Positions 1 through 5,735 of a stretch of 6,195 bases of DNA are shown here, piece after piece. The notes beneath the pieces were generated by a model that was not told the origin of the DNA, made no database searches, and worked only from the letters and a program-made list of their open reading frames with translations. The number at the start of each line of letters is the position of its first letter. Position 1 is the first letter of the stretch. The DNA comes from Nostoc sp. GT001 (GTDB taxonomy: Bacteria; Cyanobacteriota; Cyanobacteriia; Cyanobacteriales; Nostocaceae). The stretch covers positions 6,625,539 to 6,631,733 of the forward strand of contig NZ_JAUDRJ010000003.1 in assembly GCF_030382115.1 (NCBI RefSeq). The letters run 5' to 3'. The position numbers and the translations under genes were made by a program.

Positions 1-29
1 TAAATTAAGTTTTGTATAAATTGATGCTC

Positions 30-59
30 TTGTAATTTTCACTTTGGTATTGTAATTTT
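30..59 (+). promoter_or_regulatory. AT-rich leader with a 20-bp-spaced direct repeat, possible promoter region
   Basis: The 10-mer ttgtaatttt occurs at 30-39 and again at 50-59, exactly 20 bp apart. It is followed by the 8-bp palindrome ttgtacaa at 59-66. The second copy contains TGTAAT (51-56), five of six matches to a -10 box, but no good -35 sits at the right distance. This is the only promoter-like patch I see upstream of the first gene. The spacing of about two helical turns could suit a repeated protein site, but the stretch is AT-rich and chance is a real alternative. Confidence 0.2.
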
Positions 60-207
60 TGTACAACAAAACTCAGTATTTTCCGAGCAGTAGCTGTTGG
101 CTATGTCGCTGCCCTTTAGAGTAGACCTAAATTCCTGAAAAGAGGGTGATTGCTACAACTTAGAGTTGAGTGTGCTTGATAAAACCTTTGCAAAACATCA
201 CAACATT

Positions 208-771
208 ATGATGATGAAGAAAGTGAAAACAAAAACTCAAAACTTTTGTAAACTCGTTTCAGTTTTTATAAGTATCTTTGTGGTTTCGCCAGCCTATGCA
301 AGTGATTGGCTTCAATGTGGAAATCTAAGCCAGATCGATGAAACTTGTCAGATTCCAAACTATCCAACTAGTAGCTACGAATATGCAATTTCTTATAACA
401 CAACTGAGCCATTACCAGTTGTTTGCAGTAGTTGGAATGTGGGAAAAAGGATCTATAACAAGCAACCGTATATGGTTCTATCTGATAATCCACTGGCGGG
501 CATGAGTTATGGAGGCTTTATTTTTTATAGAGGAACACTAGCCTCTGATGATGCCACAGCTACATGTTCTTCTGGGCAGTGGCGTCACAGATACTGGCAA
601 TTAACTCAGAACAATAGAATTGAAACGAATTTTAGTAACGGGTGCTTGGGAACTGAAACTCCAGTCTTCTGTCGCGCACGCAAAGAAGCATCCATCAATA
701 ACATTTTGAACTTTGAACAAAAGAGATTAGCTCTTCTTCCTGACAGTAGTCTGCTAAAAAGTAATAGATAA
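208..771 (+). CDS. Small cysteine-rich secreted protein, family not recognised
   Basis: A 187-residue protein when read from ATG 208. The frame is open further back, to TTG 166 and GTG 172. I prefer 208 (ATG also at 211 and 214) because it puts a normal signal peptide at the N-terminus: MMMKK, a hydrophobic core around residues 16-28, and a likely cleavage after SPAYA (residue 31). No Shine-Dalgarno is visible, which is common in cyanobacteria. The predicted mature part is about 156 residues with six cysteines (about 37, 47, 73, 120, 146, 155), suggesting up to three disulfides outside the cytoplasm. I do not recognise a catalytic motif. The landmarks YNTTEP (77-82 in the 201-residue frame), FYRGT (120-124), YWQLTQ (143-148) and EQKRL (184-188) echo, in the same order, those in the second half of the downstream DUF3370 protein. 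It could be a single-domain relative; function is unknown. The stop codon is followed after one base by an inverted-repeat element. Confidence 0.8.
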   Translation: MMMKKVKTKTQNFCKLVSVFISIFVVSPAYASDWLQCGNLSQIDETCQIPNYPTSSYEYAISYNTTEPLPVVCSSWNVGKRIYNKQPYMVLSDNPLAGMSYGGFIFYRGTLASDDATATCSSGQWRHRYWQLTQNNRIETNFSNGCLGTETPVFCRARKEASINNILNFEQKRLALLPDSSLLKSNR

Positions 772-772
772 C

Positions 773-904
773 GCGATGTGCGACTTTCTCTCAAACCTAA
801 CCCGCAATCCCTTCCATATCAGGTAATCGGAGAAAAAATCAAAGCATTTTGGACTGTAGGGCAGAAGAATGGGAGCGGGGTTCCAAGAATAAGTCGCACA
901 TCGC
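773..904. repeat. 132-bp inverted-repeat (MITE-like or palindromic) element
   Basis: The perfect 14-bp inverted termini are gcgatgtgcgactt at 773-786 and aagtcgcacatcgc at 891-904. Inside them the pairing continues imperfectly: acccgc-aa-tccc near 803-814 faces ggga-gcgggg near 870-880. The whole unit could therefore fold into one long, interrupted hairpin. I see no transposase and no clear target-site duplication. It begins two bases after the stop codon of the upstream gene, so it may also shape the 3' end of that transcript. The interior piece cctaacccgcaatccc resembles, in reverse orientation, gggttgggggttagg at 6028-6042, hinting at shared dispersed-repeat ancestry. Confidence 0.6.
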
Positions 905-949
905 ATTCATCAAAATTCTTAATCGTGGTAACTTGCTGATCATTGGGCT

Positions 950-981
950 GCTGCCGCAAATCTTGAGGCGGCAGCCTTCTT
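950..981 (+). terminator. GC-rich hairpin, possible terminator
   Basis: An 8-bp perfect stem, gctgccgc (950-957) with gcggcagc (968-975), encloses a 10-nt loop and is followed by cttctta. The T-run is short and the stem lies about 180 bp past the stop codon of the upstream gene. It could stop read-through towards the DUF3370 gene or be an unrelated palindrome. An alternative pairing, ggctg with cagcc around a 3-nt bulge, exists. Confidence 0.35.
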
Positions 982-1145
982 ATTAGGCAAAAACGAGACA
1001 AATCAAATTAAGGGTTTGCGTTTTTATTAATGCCATTCGGACTAAGACTTATAAATTACCCAATTTTGTGGGGCGGACATCCTGCCATTGGTGTCAAGTT
1101 AAGACAGATCCCCAAATGTCAACAGCCTCCTCTAACTTGTCATGC

Positions 1146-1174
1146 TTGGGTGGAGGTTACGTATGCTGTATTCT
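1146..1174 (+). promoter_or_regulatory. Weak sigma-70-type promoter candidate for the DUF3370 gene
   Basis: TTGGGT (1146-1151) and TATTCT (1169-1174) are separated by 17 bp and lie 31 bp before the ATG. Matches to consensus are 3/6 and 4/6, so position and spacing carry most of the weight. No Shine-Dalgarno follows. Confidence 0.22.
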
Positions 1175-1205
1175 AAACTTCAGCGATAAATTGCTTTTTG
1201 AATAA

Positions 1206-2567
1206 ATGCTTAATTTTATTTCCTATTTGTTTTTGGCTCAAGCATCGCCTTCTCCAGCACCACAAGAAATCTTCGTTCCTCAACAAACAAGACCTTTAAC
1301 AGGACATCTTGACGAAGTACCAGTATTTAACAGTAATAACCCAGAAGTAGTTAAGAGTGAAGGAATCCTCCTATCTACATTTCCTCCTCAAGGTAAAAAA
1401 GTGCCCAGCGCCCACCTGAACTTTCCATTTCAGGGACGGTTTGATTTATTTTCTCACCATATTGCTAGAGCGATTGAGACGCCAAATGATTTGCGGACTC
1501 TTTATTTGGGAGTGGTTATTTACAATCCCAGCGATCGCCCTGCAACTGTCAATATATTGCAAGCAGCTAGTTATGTAAGTCAACCTGATGCACCTTTTAT
1601 CAAGCTTCCTCCCATGCTGTCAAATAATTCGGGAAACATTTATGCAGGGCTGGGCGATCGCGTAATGAATGATGTGCTACGAGTCAGACGACAAGGATGG
1701 GCAGCCCAGTTGCTAATTCCACCAAAACAAAGCCGGATGTTAATGAATCATCCAATTCCAGTGCGGACTTTAACGCCGCCATTGAATGGACGTTCTACTT
1801 TGTTACGTTTGTATAGCGATCGTCCTGTTTATATGGCGAACCTGGCCATGTTTGCTAAACCCAATCCCGATGGTAGTGAAAGAGCGCCTACTTTAGAAGA
1901 ATGGGAGAATTTATTAGAAAATGGTGATTTTGCTGGGCCTCGTGAACCGGCTCCCAGTCCTCCAGATAAACTTGCAGGGGCAACAGAAATTTACGGACGG
2001 GTAGCGGGGGTAGCTGTTGGCTCTCGTTGGCAAGCACAAGTTACCGACTCTAATAGTTCATACCTGACAATTCCCGAATCAGGACAAGCTTTTTCTTACG
2101 GTTTAAGTACCCTTTTGGCTGGCAAAATGGGTACGGGACAAAACCAAACTGCTAAACTTGTAGCGCGTTATCCTGGTACTGCTTACGAAGCTCACGGCAA
2201 TTACGGTATTGAATACAACATCTCTCTACCATTATTCAATAATACGGATAAGCCGCAAACTATAAATGTACTTTTTCAAACGCCTATTAAAGAAGATGAG
2301 TTAAGTAAACCAGGGCTGCGCTTTTTTTCACCACCCGCACCATCTGTCTTTTTCCGAGGCACTGTTCGTATTCGCTACAACGACGATAATGGCTTACCCA
2401 GAACCCAATATTGGCATTTAGTTCAACAACGGGGACAGATGGGAAAACCGCTGGCTCAATTAAAAATATCTCCTGGACAGCGCCGACTGGTAGAAGTGGA
2501 TTTTCTCTACCCACCTGATGCTACGCCTCCTCAAATGCTGACAATTCAAACTGTAGACCAAACATAA
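1206..2567 (+). CDS. DUF3370 domain-containing exported protein
   Basis: A 453-residue protein of the cyanobacterial DUF3370 family; its molecular role is not known to me. The family signature is near the N-terminus: PQQTRPLTGHLDEVPVFNSN (residues 25-44). The start is well fixed, because an in-frame TAA (1203-1205) directly precedes ATG 1206. The N-terminus MLNFISYLFLAQA is a short hydrophobic leader without the usual lysines or arginines, with possible cleavage after LAQA. A Pro-rich linker follows, so I infer export to the periplasm or cell surface. Two halves look homologous. The first has YNPSDRPATVNIL (106-118) and AQLLIPPKQSRML (167-179). The second has FNNTDKPQTINVL (344-356) and AQLKISPGQRRLV (417-429). 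They are joined by an acidic, Pro-rich segment around 218-256. The second half also has FFRGT (382-386) and YWHLVQ (402-407). Two HIP1 octamers lie in the gene. Length and ends look intact. Confidence 0.9.
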   Translation: MLNFISYLFLAQASPSPAPQEIFVPQQTRPLTGHLDEVPVFNSNNPEVVKSEGILLSTFPPQGKKVPSAHLNFPFQGRFDLFSHHIARAIETPNDLRTLYLGVVIYNPSDRPATVNILQAASYVSQPDAPFIKLPPMLSNNSGNIYAGLGDRVMNDVLRVRRQGWAAQLLIPPKQSRMLMNHPIPVRTLTPPLNGRSTLLRLYSDRPVYMANLAMFAKPNPDGSERAPTLEEWENLLENGDFAGPREPAPSPPDKLAGATEIYGRVAGVAVGSRWQAQVTDSNSSYLTIPESGQAFSYGLSTLLAGKMGTGQNQTAKLVARYPGTAYEAHGNYGIEYNISLPLFNNTDKPQTINVLFQTPIKEDELSKPGLRFFSPPAPSVFFRGTVRIRYNDDNGLPRTQYWHLVQQRGQMGKPLAQLKISPGQRRLVEVDFLYPPDATPPQMLTIQTVDQT

Positions 2568-2809
2568 GGTATAGGGCAAAGGAGAACCAAAAAGTTATCA
2601 AAAAACCCTTGCCAATGCCAGCTTCTACTTAAGTTGATAGAGGTGAACTGCTGTTATGCCCTTACAAAATGTGTGTACTTGAGGCAATTGGAAACTGCTA
2701 TATGTAGCGTTTCTCAGTCGTATGGAATACAGGTCTTTGGTTTTTAGGTTTAGTGCAATTTCTGATAAAACAGATGTTGTTCTGAATCTACTGGGGCAAA
2801 ATAGAAAAC
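2568..2809. other. Intergenic region with one diverged dispersed-repeat fragment
   Basis: No open frame, clear terminator or good promoter is visible in these 242 bp. The segment ctatatgtagcgtttctcag at 2698-2717 resembles the reverse complement of 6059-6076 (cgatatagcgcttctcac), which adjoins the palindromic repeat at the right end of the window. It may be a fragment of the same dispersed family. The region must hold the promoter of the pentapeptide-repeat gene, but I cannot place it. Confidence 0.35.
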
Positions 2810-4144
2810 ATGACGATTGAATCCAATTCCTCTAATCTACCAACCCCAGAACCAGACCCCGAAGATGATTTGCAGCCGGATGACTTTGACGGGAGTGCAA
2901 ATGAGAAAAACCTACCCTCACAAGCACTAGCAGCAATTGGTTCTTTGCAATCTCCGCAACATACAACTGCTTTACAACAAGCCCGTTCTGACTTCAAACA
3001 ACCCATTGCCAAGCAATTTACAGTTAAGCCGAGGGCATTGCTGATTATTTTAATCGCGATCGCCATCACCTTCATTGGAGTTATCCTGAATAACTGGATC
3101 GTTGGCACAATCGGCACGCTGATAACTTTGCTGTTATCCCTAGCGATATTATTGCCTTGGTTGCAAGAAGTTTTAGACGAATGGTTTTCACCCCAAGAAC
3201 GCACCCTGTTTGTGGCGTTTTTGGGACTCATAGTAGCCATCATTGGCTTGATCAGGTTCACGGGTGTAGGCGATCGCTTGCTGCTTTTAGGACGCCAGAT
3301 TAACTGGGATATTGCTGGTAGCCTAGCAGAATGGTTTGGCGCTTTGGGGCAAATTCTCATTGCTATCATTGCTGTTTACGTAGCATGGCGACAATATGTT
3401 ATTTCCAAAGACTTGACAATTCAGCAAAATATGCTGACAGTTCAGCAAAATATTATCACCCAGCAACAGACAATTGATTCTTATTTCCAAGGCGTTTCCG
3501 ACTTAGTATTAGATGAAGAAGGATTATTAGAAGATTGGCCTCAAGAAAGAGCGATCGCAGAAGGACGCACTGCGGCAATTTTAAGTAGTGTCGATGGTAG
3601 TGGGAAAGCGAAAATTCTCCGTTTTCTCTCACGTTCTAAGTTGCTTTCACCCTTAAAACGCGATGGGCGATTAGGTAGAGCCATTCTTGACGGGAGTGGC
3701 GGATATGCAGAAGACCGCCTTGAAGGTGTGCGCGTCATAGATTTAGGCGTAATGCTAGCCGCCGCAGACCTTTCTGGCACTGATTTGCGTTGGACTGATT
3801 TGAGCGAAGCTAATCTTGTCCGCGCTAATCTGGTCGGTTGTGACTTAGTAAAAGCCAATCTCTCGCGCACAATTTTATATAATGCTAATCTCAGTAGTGC
3901 TGACCTGAACGGGATTCGCCTATTCTACGGTGTACTGGAAAAAGCATCACCCCGCAGCCGCACTGAACGACCAGATTATGAAACCGGCGAACACACTGGC
4001 GCTGTGGTGGAAAATGCCGATTTTACGAATGTGCAGCGGATGTCTGAGTCTGCGCGTTGCTACTGTTGCACTTGGGGTGGCGAAAAAACCAGAGGTACTA
4101 TTCCTGGTGGTTGTGAAGGTATTCCTAATAAGTTGGGAAGATAG
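2810..4144 (+). CDS. Membrane-anchored pentapeptide-repeat protein
   Basis: A 444-residue protein in several parts. Residues 1-70 are a polar, acidic, probably disordered N-terminus (PTPEPDPEDD at 11-20). Four hydrophobic segments follow at about 76-95, 97-117, 132-150 and 174-193. Residues 202-222 are a Gln-rich run of three 7-residue units (LTIQQNM, LTVQQNI, ITQQQTI), likely a short helical stalk or coiled coil. A linker at 223-312 is likely helical. Eleven tandem pentapeptides fill about 319-373 (ADLSG TDLRW TDLSE and so on), predicting a short right-handed quadrilateral beta-helix, and one more isolated unit lies near NADFT (402-406). The C-terminal tail has clustered cysteines (C417, C419, C420, C435) in CYCCTWGGEKT and IPGGC; I recall similar tails in other cyanobacterial pentapeptide proteins. 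Four helices would put both ends on the same side, presumably the cytoplasm. Function is unknown; pentapeptide domains usually act as binding scaffolds. No Shine-Dalgarno is seen. Three HIP1 octamers lie inside. Confidence 0.9.
   Translation: MTIESNSSNLPTPEPDPEDDLQPDDFDGSANEKNLPSQALAAIGSLQSPQHTTALQQARSDFKQPIAKQFTVKPRALLIILIAIAITFIGVILNNWIVGTIGTLITLLLSLAILLPWLQEVLDEWFSPQERTLFVAFLGLIVAIIGLIRFTGVGDRLLLLGRQINWDIAGSLAEWFGALGQILIAIIAVYVAWRQYVISKDLTIQQNMLTVQQNIITQQQTIDSYFQGVSDLVLDEEGLLEDWPQERAIAEGRTAAILSSVDGSGKAKILRFLSRSKLLSPLKRDGRLGRAILDGSGGYAEDRLEGVRVIDLGVMLAAADLSGTDLRWTDLSEANLVRANLVGCDLVKANLSRTILYNANLSSADLNGIRLFYGVLEKASPRSRTERPDYETGEHTGAVVENADFTNVQRMSESARCYCCTWGGEKTRGTIPGGCEGIPNKLGR
3413..3475 (+). 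repeat. 21-bp tandem repeat (three units) encoding a heptad run
   Basis: Units lie at 3413-3433, 3434-3454 and 3455-3475, in frame with the pentapeptide-repeat gene. The first two agree at 18 of 21 bases, and the third is clearly diverged. Each encodes seven residues of the type LTxQQNx. The similarity at DNA level suggests fairly recent duplication of a stalk unit next to the last membrane helix. Confidence 0.65.
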
Positions 4145-4154
4145 TTATAAAAAA

Positions 4155-4769
4155 TCAGTTAGCCGCATTAAAGATTTGCTGTGCAGTTAAATTTAATTGG
4201 GGAAAGGTAGGTGATGAAATCGTGGTGTTACCTTGAAAGGCTGTCATTTGATATTCACCATCAACTAATTCGCATACAAAAATAGTGGGTTGTTTGGGAT
4301 TGCCGATGAACTTTCTTGCACCCAATGCAGCATAATCAGCAATCCAATATTCGGGAATGCCCATTTCCTCATAATCCCTAAGTTTATTGTAGTAATCATC
4401 TCGCCAGTTAGTTGAAACAACTTCAATAACTATTGGAACCGATGCTGCTTGGCTTACTGTTGACTGTTTTTGAAAAAGCGGTTCATTGTCGAGATTATCA
4501 AGATTTAGCAGCAACACATCAGGCGAGTAAGCGGATTCGGCAGAAGGAGTTTGGATCAATGCAGTTTTGGGGATTCCATAGGGTAAATTAAGACGATCAA
4601 ACTCCACGGTTAATTTCCGCGACAAAAACGCAATAACTTTTTCATGCGAACCGGTTGGGGGTGGCATTTCAACAATTACTCCTTTGTGCAACTCATAGCG
4701 TTTTCCATCGTTGGGATACCATTCGATAAATTCATTGAAGGTTAGTAATTTTGGCAACGCTTGGGTCAT
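4155..4769 (-). CDS. Uma2 family protein (DUF820, PD-(D/E)XK nuclease superfamily)
   Basis: A 204-residue protein, full length for the family. The landmarks appear in order: KRYELHKGVIVEM (23-35, with conserved E26), YSPDVLLL (81-88, with D84), IVIEVVS (113-119, with E116), then K129 in YYNKLRDYEEMGIPEYWIAD (126-145). D84, E116 and K129 are the probable PD-(D/E)XK-type metal and catalytic positions, so the fold and active site look intact. Uma2 genes are very numerous in cyanobacteria, and their biological role is not established; calling it a restriction enzyme would be unjustified. A strong Shine-Dalgarno supports the start. It converges on the pentapeptide-repeat gene with only 10 bp between stop codons and no intervening hairpin, so transcripts may overlap at their 3' ends. 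No partner gene lies beside it. Confidence 0.92.
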   Translation of the reverse strand: MTQALPKLLTFNEFIEWYPNDGKRYELHKGVIVEMPPPTGSHEKVIAFLSRKLTVEFDRLNLPYGIPKTALIQTPSAESAYSPDVLLLNLDNLDNEPLFQKQSTVSQAASVPIVIEVVSTNWRDDYYNKLRDYEEMGIPEYWIADYAALGARKFIGNPKQPTIFVCELVDGEYQMTAFQGNTTISSPTFPQLNLTAQQIFNAAN

Positions 4770-4775
4770 AATCTT

Positions 4776-4781
4776 ACCTCC
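4776..4781 (-). promoter_or_regulatory. Strong Shine-Dalgarno for the Uma2 gene
   Basis: Read on the minus strand, GGAGGT stands 6 nt before ATG 4769. It fixes the start and is stronger than anything in front of the plus-strand genes here, which have no visible ribosome binding site. Confidence 0.8.
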
Positions 4782-4863
4782 ATATATGTTTTACTTTATC
4801 ATGCAATAAATGTTGATTTTTAGTTGATAAAATTCGCACTATGGGAGTCCTAAATCATTCGTG

Positions 4864-4932
4864 CCCCCTTCCCGATGCGGGAAGGGGGAAATTTCAAAGT
4901 CTCTCTCCTAAAAGGAGAGAGATTTAGAGAGA
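4864..4932. repeat. Dispersed palindromic intergenic repeat, copy A
   Basis: Two hairpins stand side by side. The first has 11-bp arms at 4864-4874 and 4878-4888 (cccccttcccg / cgggaaggggg) around a 3-nt loop. The second has 10-bp arms at 4900-4909 and 4913-4922 (tctctctcct / aggagagaga) around aaa. A further gagagagg follows at 4926-4933. The piece 4893-4922 matches the reverse complement of 5971-6000 at 28 of 30 positions, so this is one copy of a mobile or dispersed repeat. The unit lies downstream of the RTX gene and could end or stabilise its transcript, but no T-run follows in either direction. Confidence 0.75.
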
Positions 4933-4998
4933 GGTTTTCCAGATCCCGTGAAAAGTCAGTAAGAAGTTGGGGTATTAAGGACTTTTGCAACAAGTCTA

Positions 4999-5673
4999 TT
5001 AAACGATAATATCGCTTGCCACTAGTAGTGGTGATCCTTCAAGCTGAATCTCGAAATTAGCCGATAGATTACTATCAGTATTACCTTGGAGAATATCTCC
5101 TGAATAACGGATCTGACCGGGTGCGGTGAATGCGCCACTTCCAATGTAAGTGAAGCCTTGGTCGCCCGCTATATTGGTATTAGCATCTATGCGAGATAGA
5201 TCAATTCGATCTCCTGCAAAGATACCGTTTCCAACAAAGTCTTTGATAATATCCCGTGACAAACCAGGTTGACTATCTGAAACTGAGTCAAACCGGAAAA
5301 CATCGTTGCCATCAACCCCATAGAGTTTATCCTTGCCAGTACCCCCTATGAGAGTATCGTTGCCACCAAAGCCATAGAGGGCATCGTCACCGTTAAACCC
5401 TGCGAGGTAATCGTTACCACCAACGACATCAAACGAATCATCCCCTGCGAGGACATCACCTTGATAATTGCCAAAGACTATATCGTTGCCAGCACCGCCA
5501 TTGATGATATAAGCGCTAAAAGAAACACTGCTGATAATGTCGTCACCGTCTAATCCGTTTATGAAAACAACATCAAACAGACTACTTTGAACACCATATA
5601 TTAAAAAATCATTTTCCTTAAAGTAAACTAAAGCGTCAGGGCCATTAGTACCGTTAAAAGTTATATTTGCCAT
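4999..5673 (-). CDS. Short RTX (hemolysin-type) calcium-binding protein
   Basis: A 224-residue acidic protein. Degenerate nonapeptide GGxGxDxxx repeats run from about residue 39 to 128: NGLDGDDII, NGGAGNDIV, then FNGDDALYG, FGGNDTLIG, GTGKDKLYG and VDGNDVFRF in tandem at 93-128. These should form a calcium-bound parallel beta-roll. Residues 129-224 resemble the C-terminal module of serralysin-type (M10) proteases: RDIIKDF, GDRIDLSRIDANT, AFTAPGQIRY, GNTDSN and a hydrophobic end LLVASDIIV. No protease or other catalytic domain precedes the repeats, and MANITFNGTNGPDAL is a usual start for small cyanobacterial RTX proteins, so it need not be a truncation. There is no N-terminal signal peptide; type I secretion through the C-terminal region is expected, but no transporter gene is nearby. 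The middle repeats (about 67-90) are irregular. A good Shine-Dalgarno supports the start. The upstream region carries a MITE-like element. Confidence 0.93.
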   Translation of the reverse strand: MANITFNGTNGPDALVYFKENDFLIYGVQSSLFDVVFINGLDGDDIISSVSFSAYIINGGAGNDIVFGNYQGDVLAGDDSFDVVGGNDYLAGFNGDDALYGFGGNDTLIGGTGKDKLYGVDGNDVFRFDSVSDSQPGLSRDIIKDFVGNGIFAGDRIDLSRIDANTNIAGDQGFTYIGSGAFTAPGQIRYSGDILQGNTDSNLSANFEIQLEGSPLLVASDIIV

Positions 5674-5682
5674 TAATGAGTT

Positions 5683-5689
5683 TCTCCTT
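5683..5689 (-). promoter_or_regulatory. Shine-Dalgarno for the RTX gene
   Basis: Read on the minus strand, AAGGAGA lies 9 nt before ATG 5673. It confirms that ATG as the start. Confidence 0.75.
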
Positions 5690-5698
5690 AACTTAGAG

Positions 5699-5713
5699 GG
5701 TAAAAAAATTACC
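5699..5713. promoter_or_regulatory. Small inverted repeat in the RTX gene leader
   Basis: GGTAA (5699-5703) and TTACC (5709-5713) flank five A residues, 10 bp upstream of the Shine-Dalgarno. The position would suit an operator or a small leader hairpin, but arms of 5 bp are short and chance is likely. Confidence 0.2.
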
Positions 5714-5735
5714 TCATCACTTCCCCATCAGAAAA

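Larger units (their letters stand above)
905..1205. other. Intergenic stretch without a convincing gene
   Basis: The region contains a GC-rich hairpin at 950-975 and a weak promoter candidate at 1146-1174 (both listed separately). No coding frame is believable: the only moderate open frame lies on the minus strand (1001-819), runs through the inverted-repeat element and has no recognisable protein features. The piece tgtggggcggacatcctgcc near 1069-1086 looks like a decayed copy of a GC-rich intergenic palindrome that I associate with filamentous cyanobacteria; this is from memory and unchecked. Nothing else stands out. Confidence 0.5.

Noticed and set aside
52..64. NtcA-like site GTA...TAC upstream of the first gene
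   Set aside because: The spacing is 7 bp, not the required 8, so it does not match the NtcA consensus.
90..102. 13-mer gtagctgttggct repeated at 2010-2022
   Set aside because: One exact 13-bp pair in 6 kb is not far from chance expectation, and one copy is inside the DUF3370 coding sequence.
819..1001. 60-residue minus-strand open frame
   Set aside because: It lies across the inverted-repeat element and the GC-rich hairpin, has no Shine-Dalgarno and no recognisable protein features.
2788..3369. 193-residue minus-strand open frame opposite the pentapeptide-repeat gene
   Set aside because: It is antisense to a clear membrane-protein gene; its Ser/Lys/Cys-rich translation is a by-product of the opposite-strand codons.
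3930..4190. 86-residue plus-strand open frame overlapping the end of the pentapeptide-repeat gene
   Set aside because: It is in another frame of the real gene, which keeps a recognisable C-terminal tail (WGGEKT, IPGGC) to its stop, so no frameshift needs to be invoked.
4795..4831. Inverted repeat tttatca / tgataaa upstream of the Uma2 gene as an operator
   Set aside because: The 7-bp AT-only arms are 23 bp apart in AT-rich DNA, well within chance.
4978..4998. Small hairpin gactt / aagtc just after the RTX stop codon as a terminator
   Set aside because: A 5-bp AT-rich stem with a 7-nt loop and no T-run is too weak to call.
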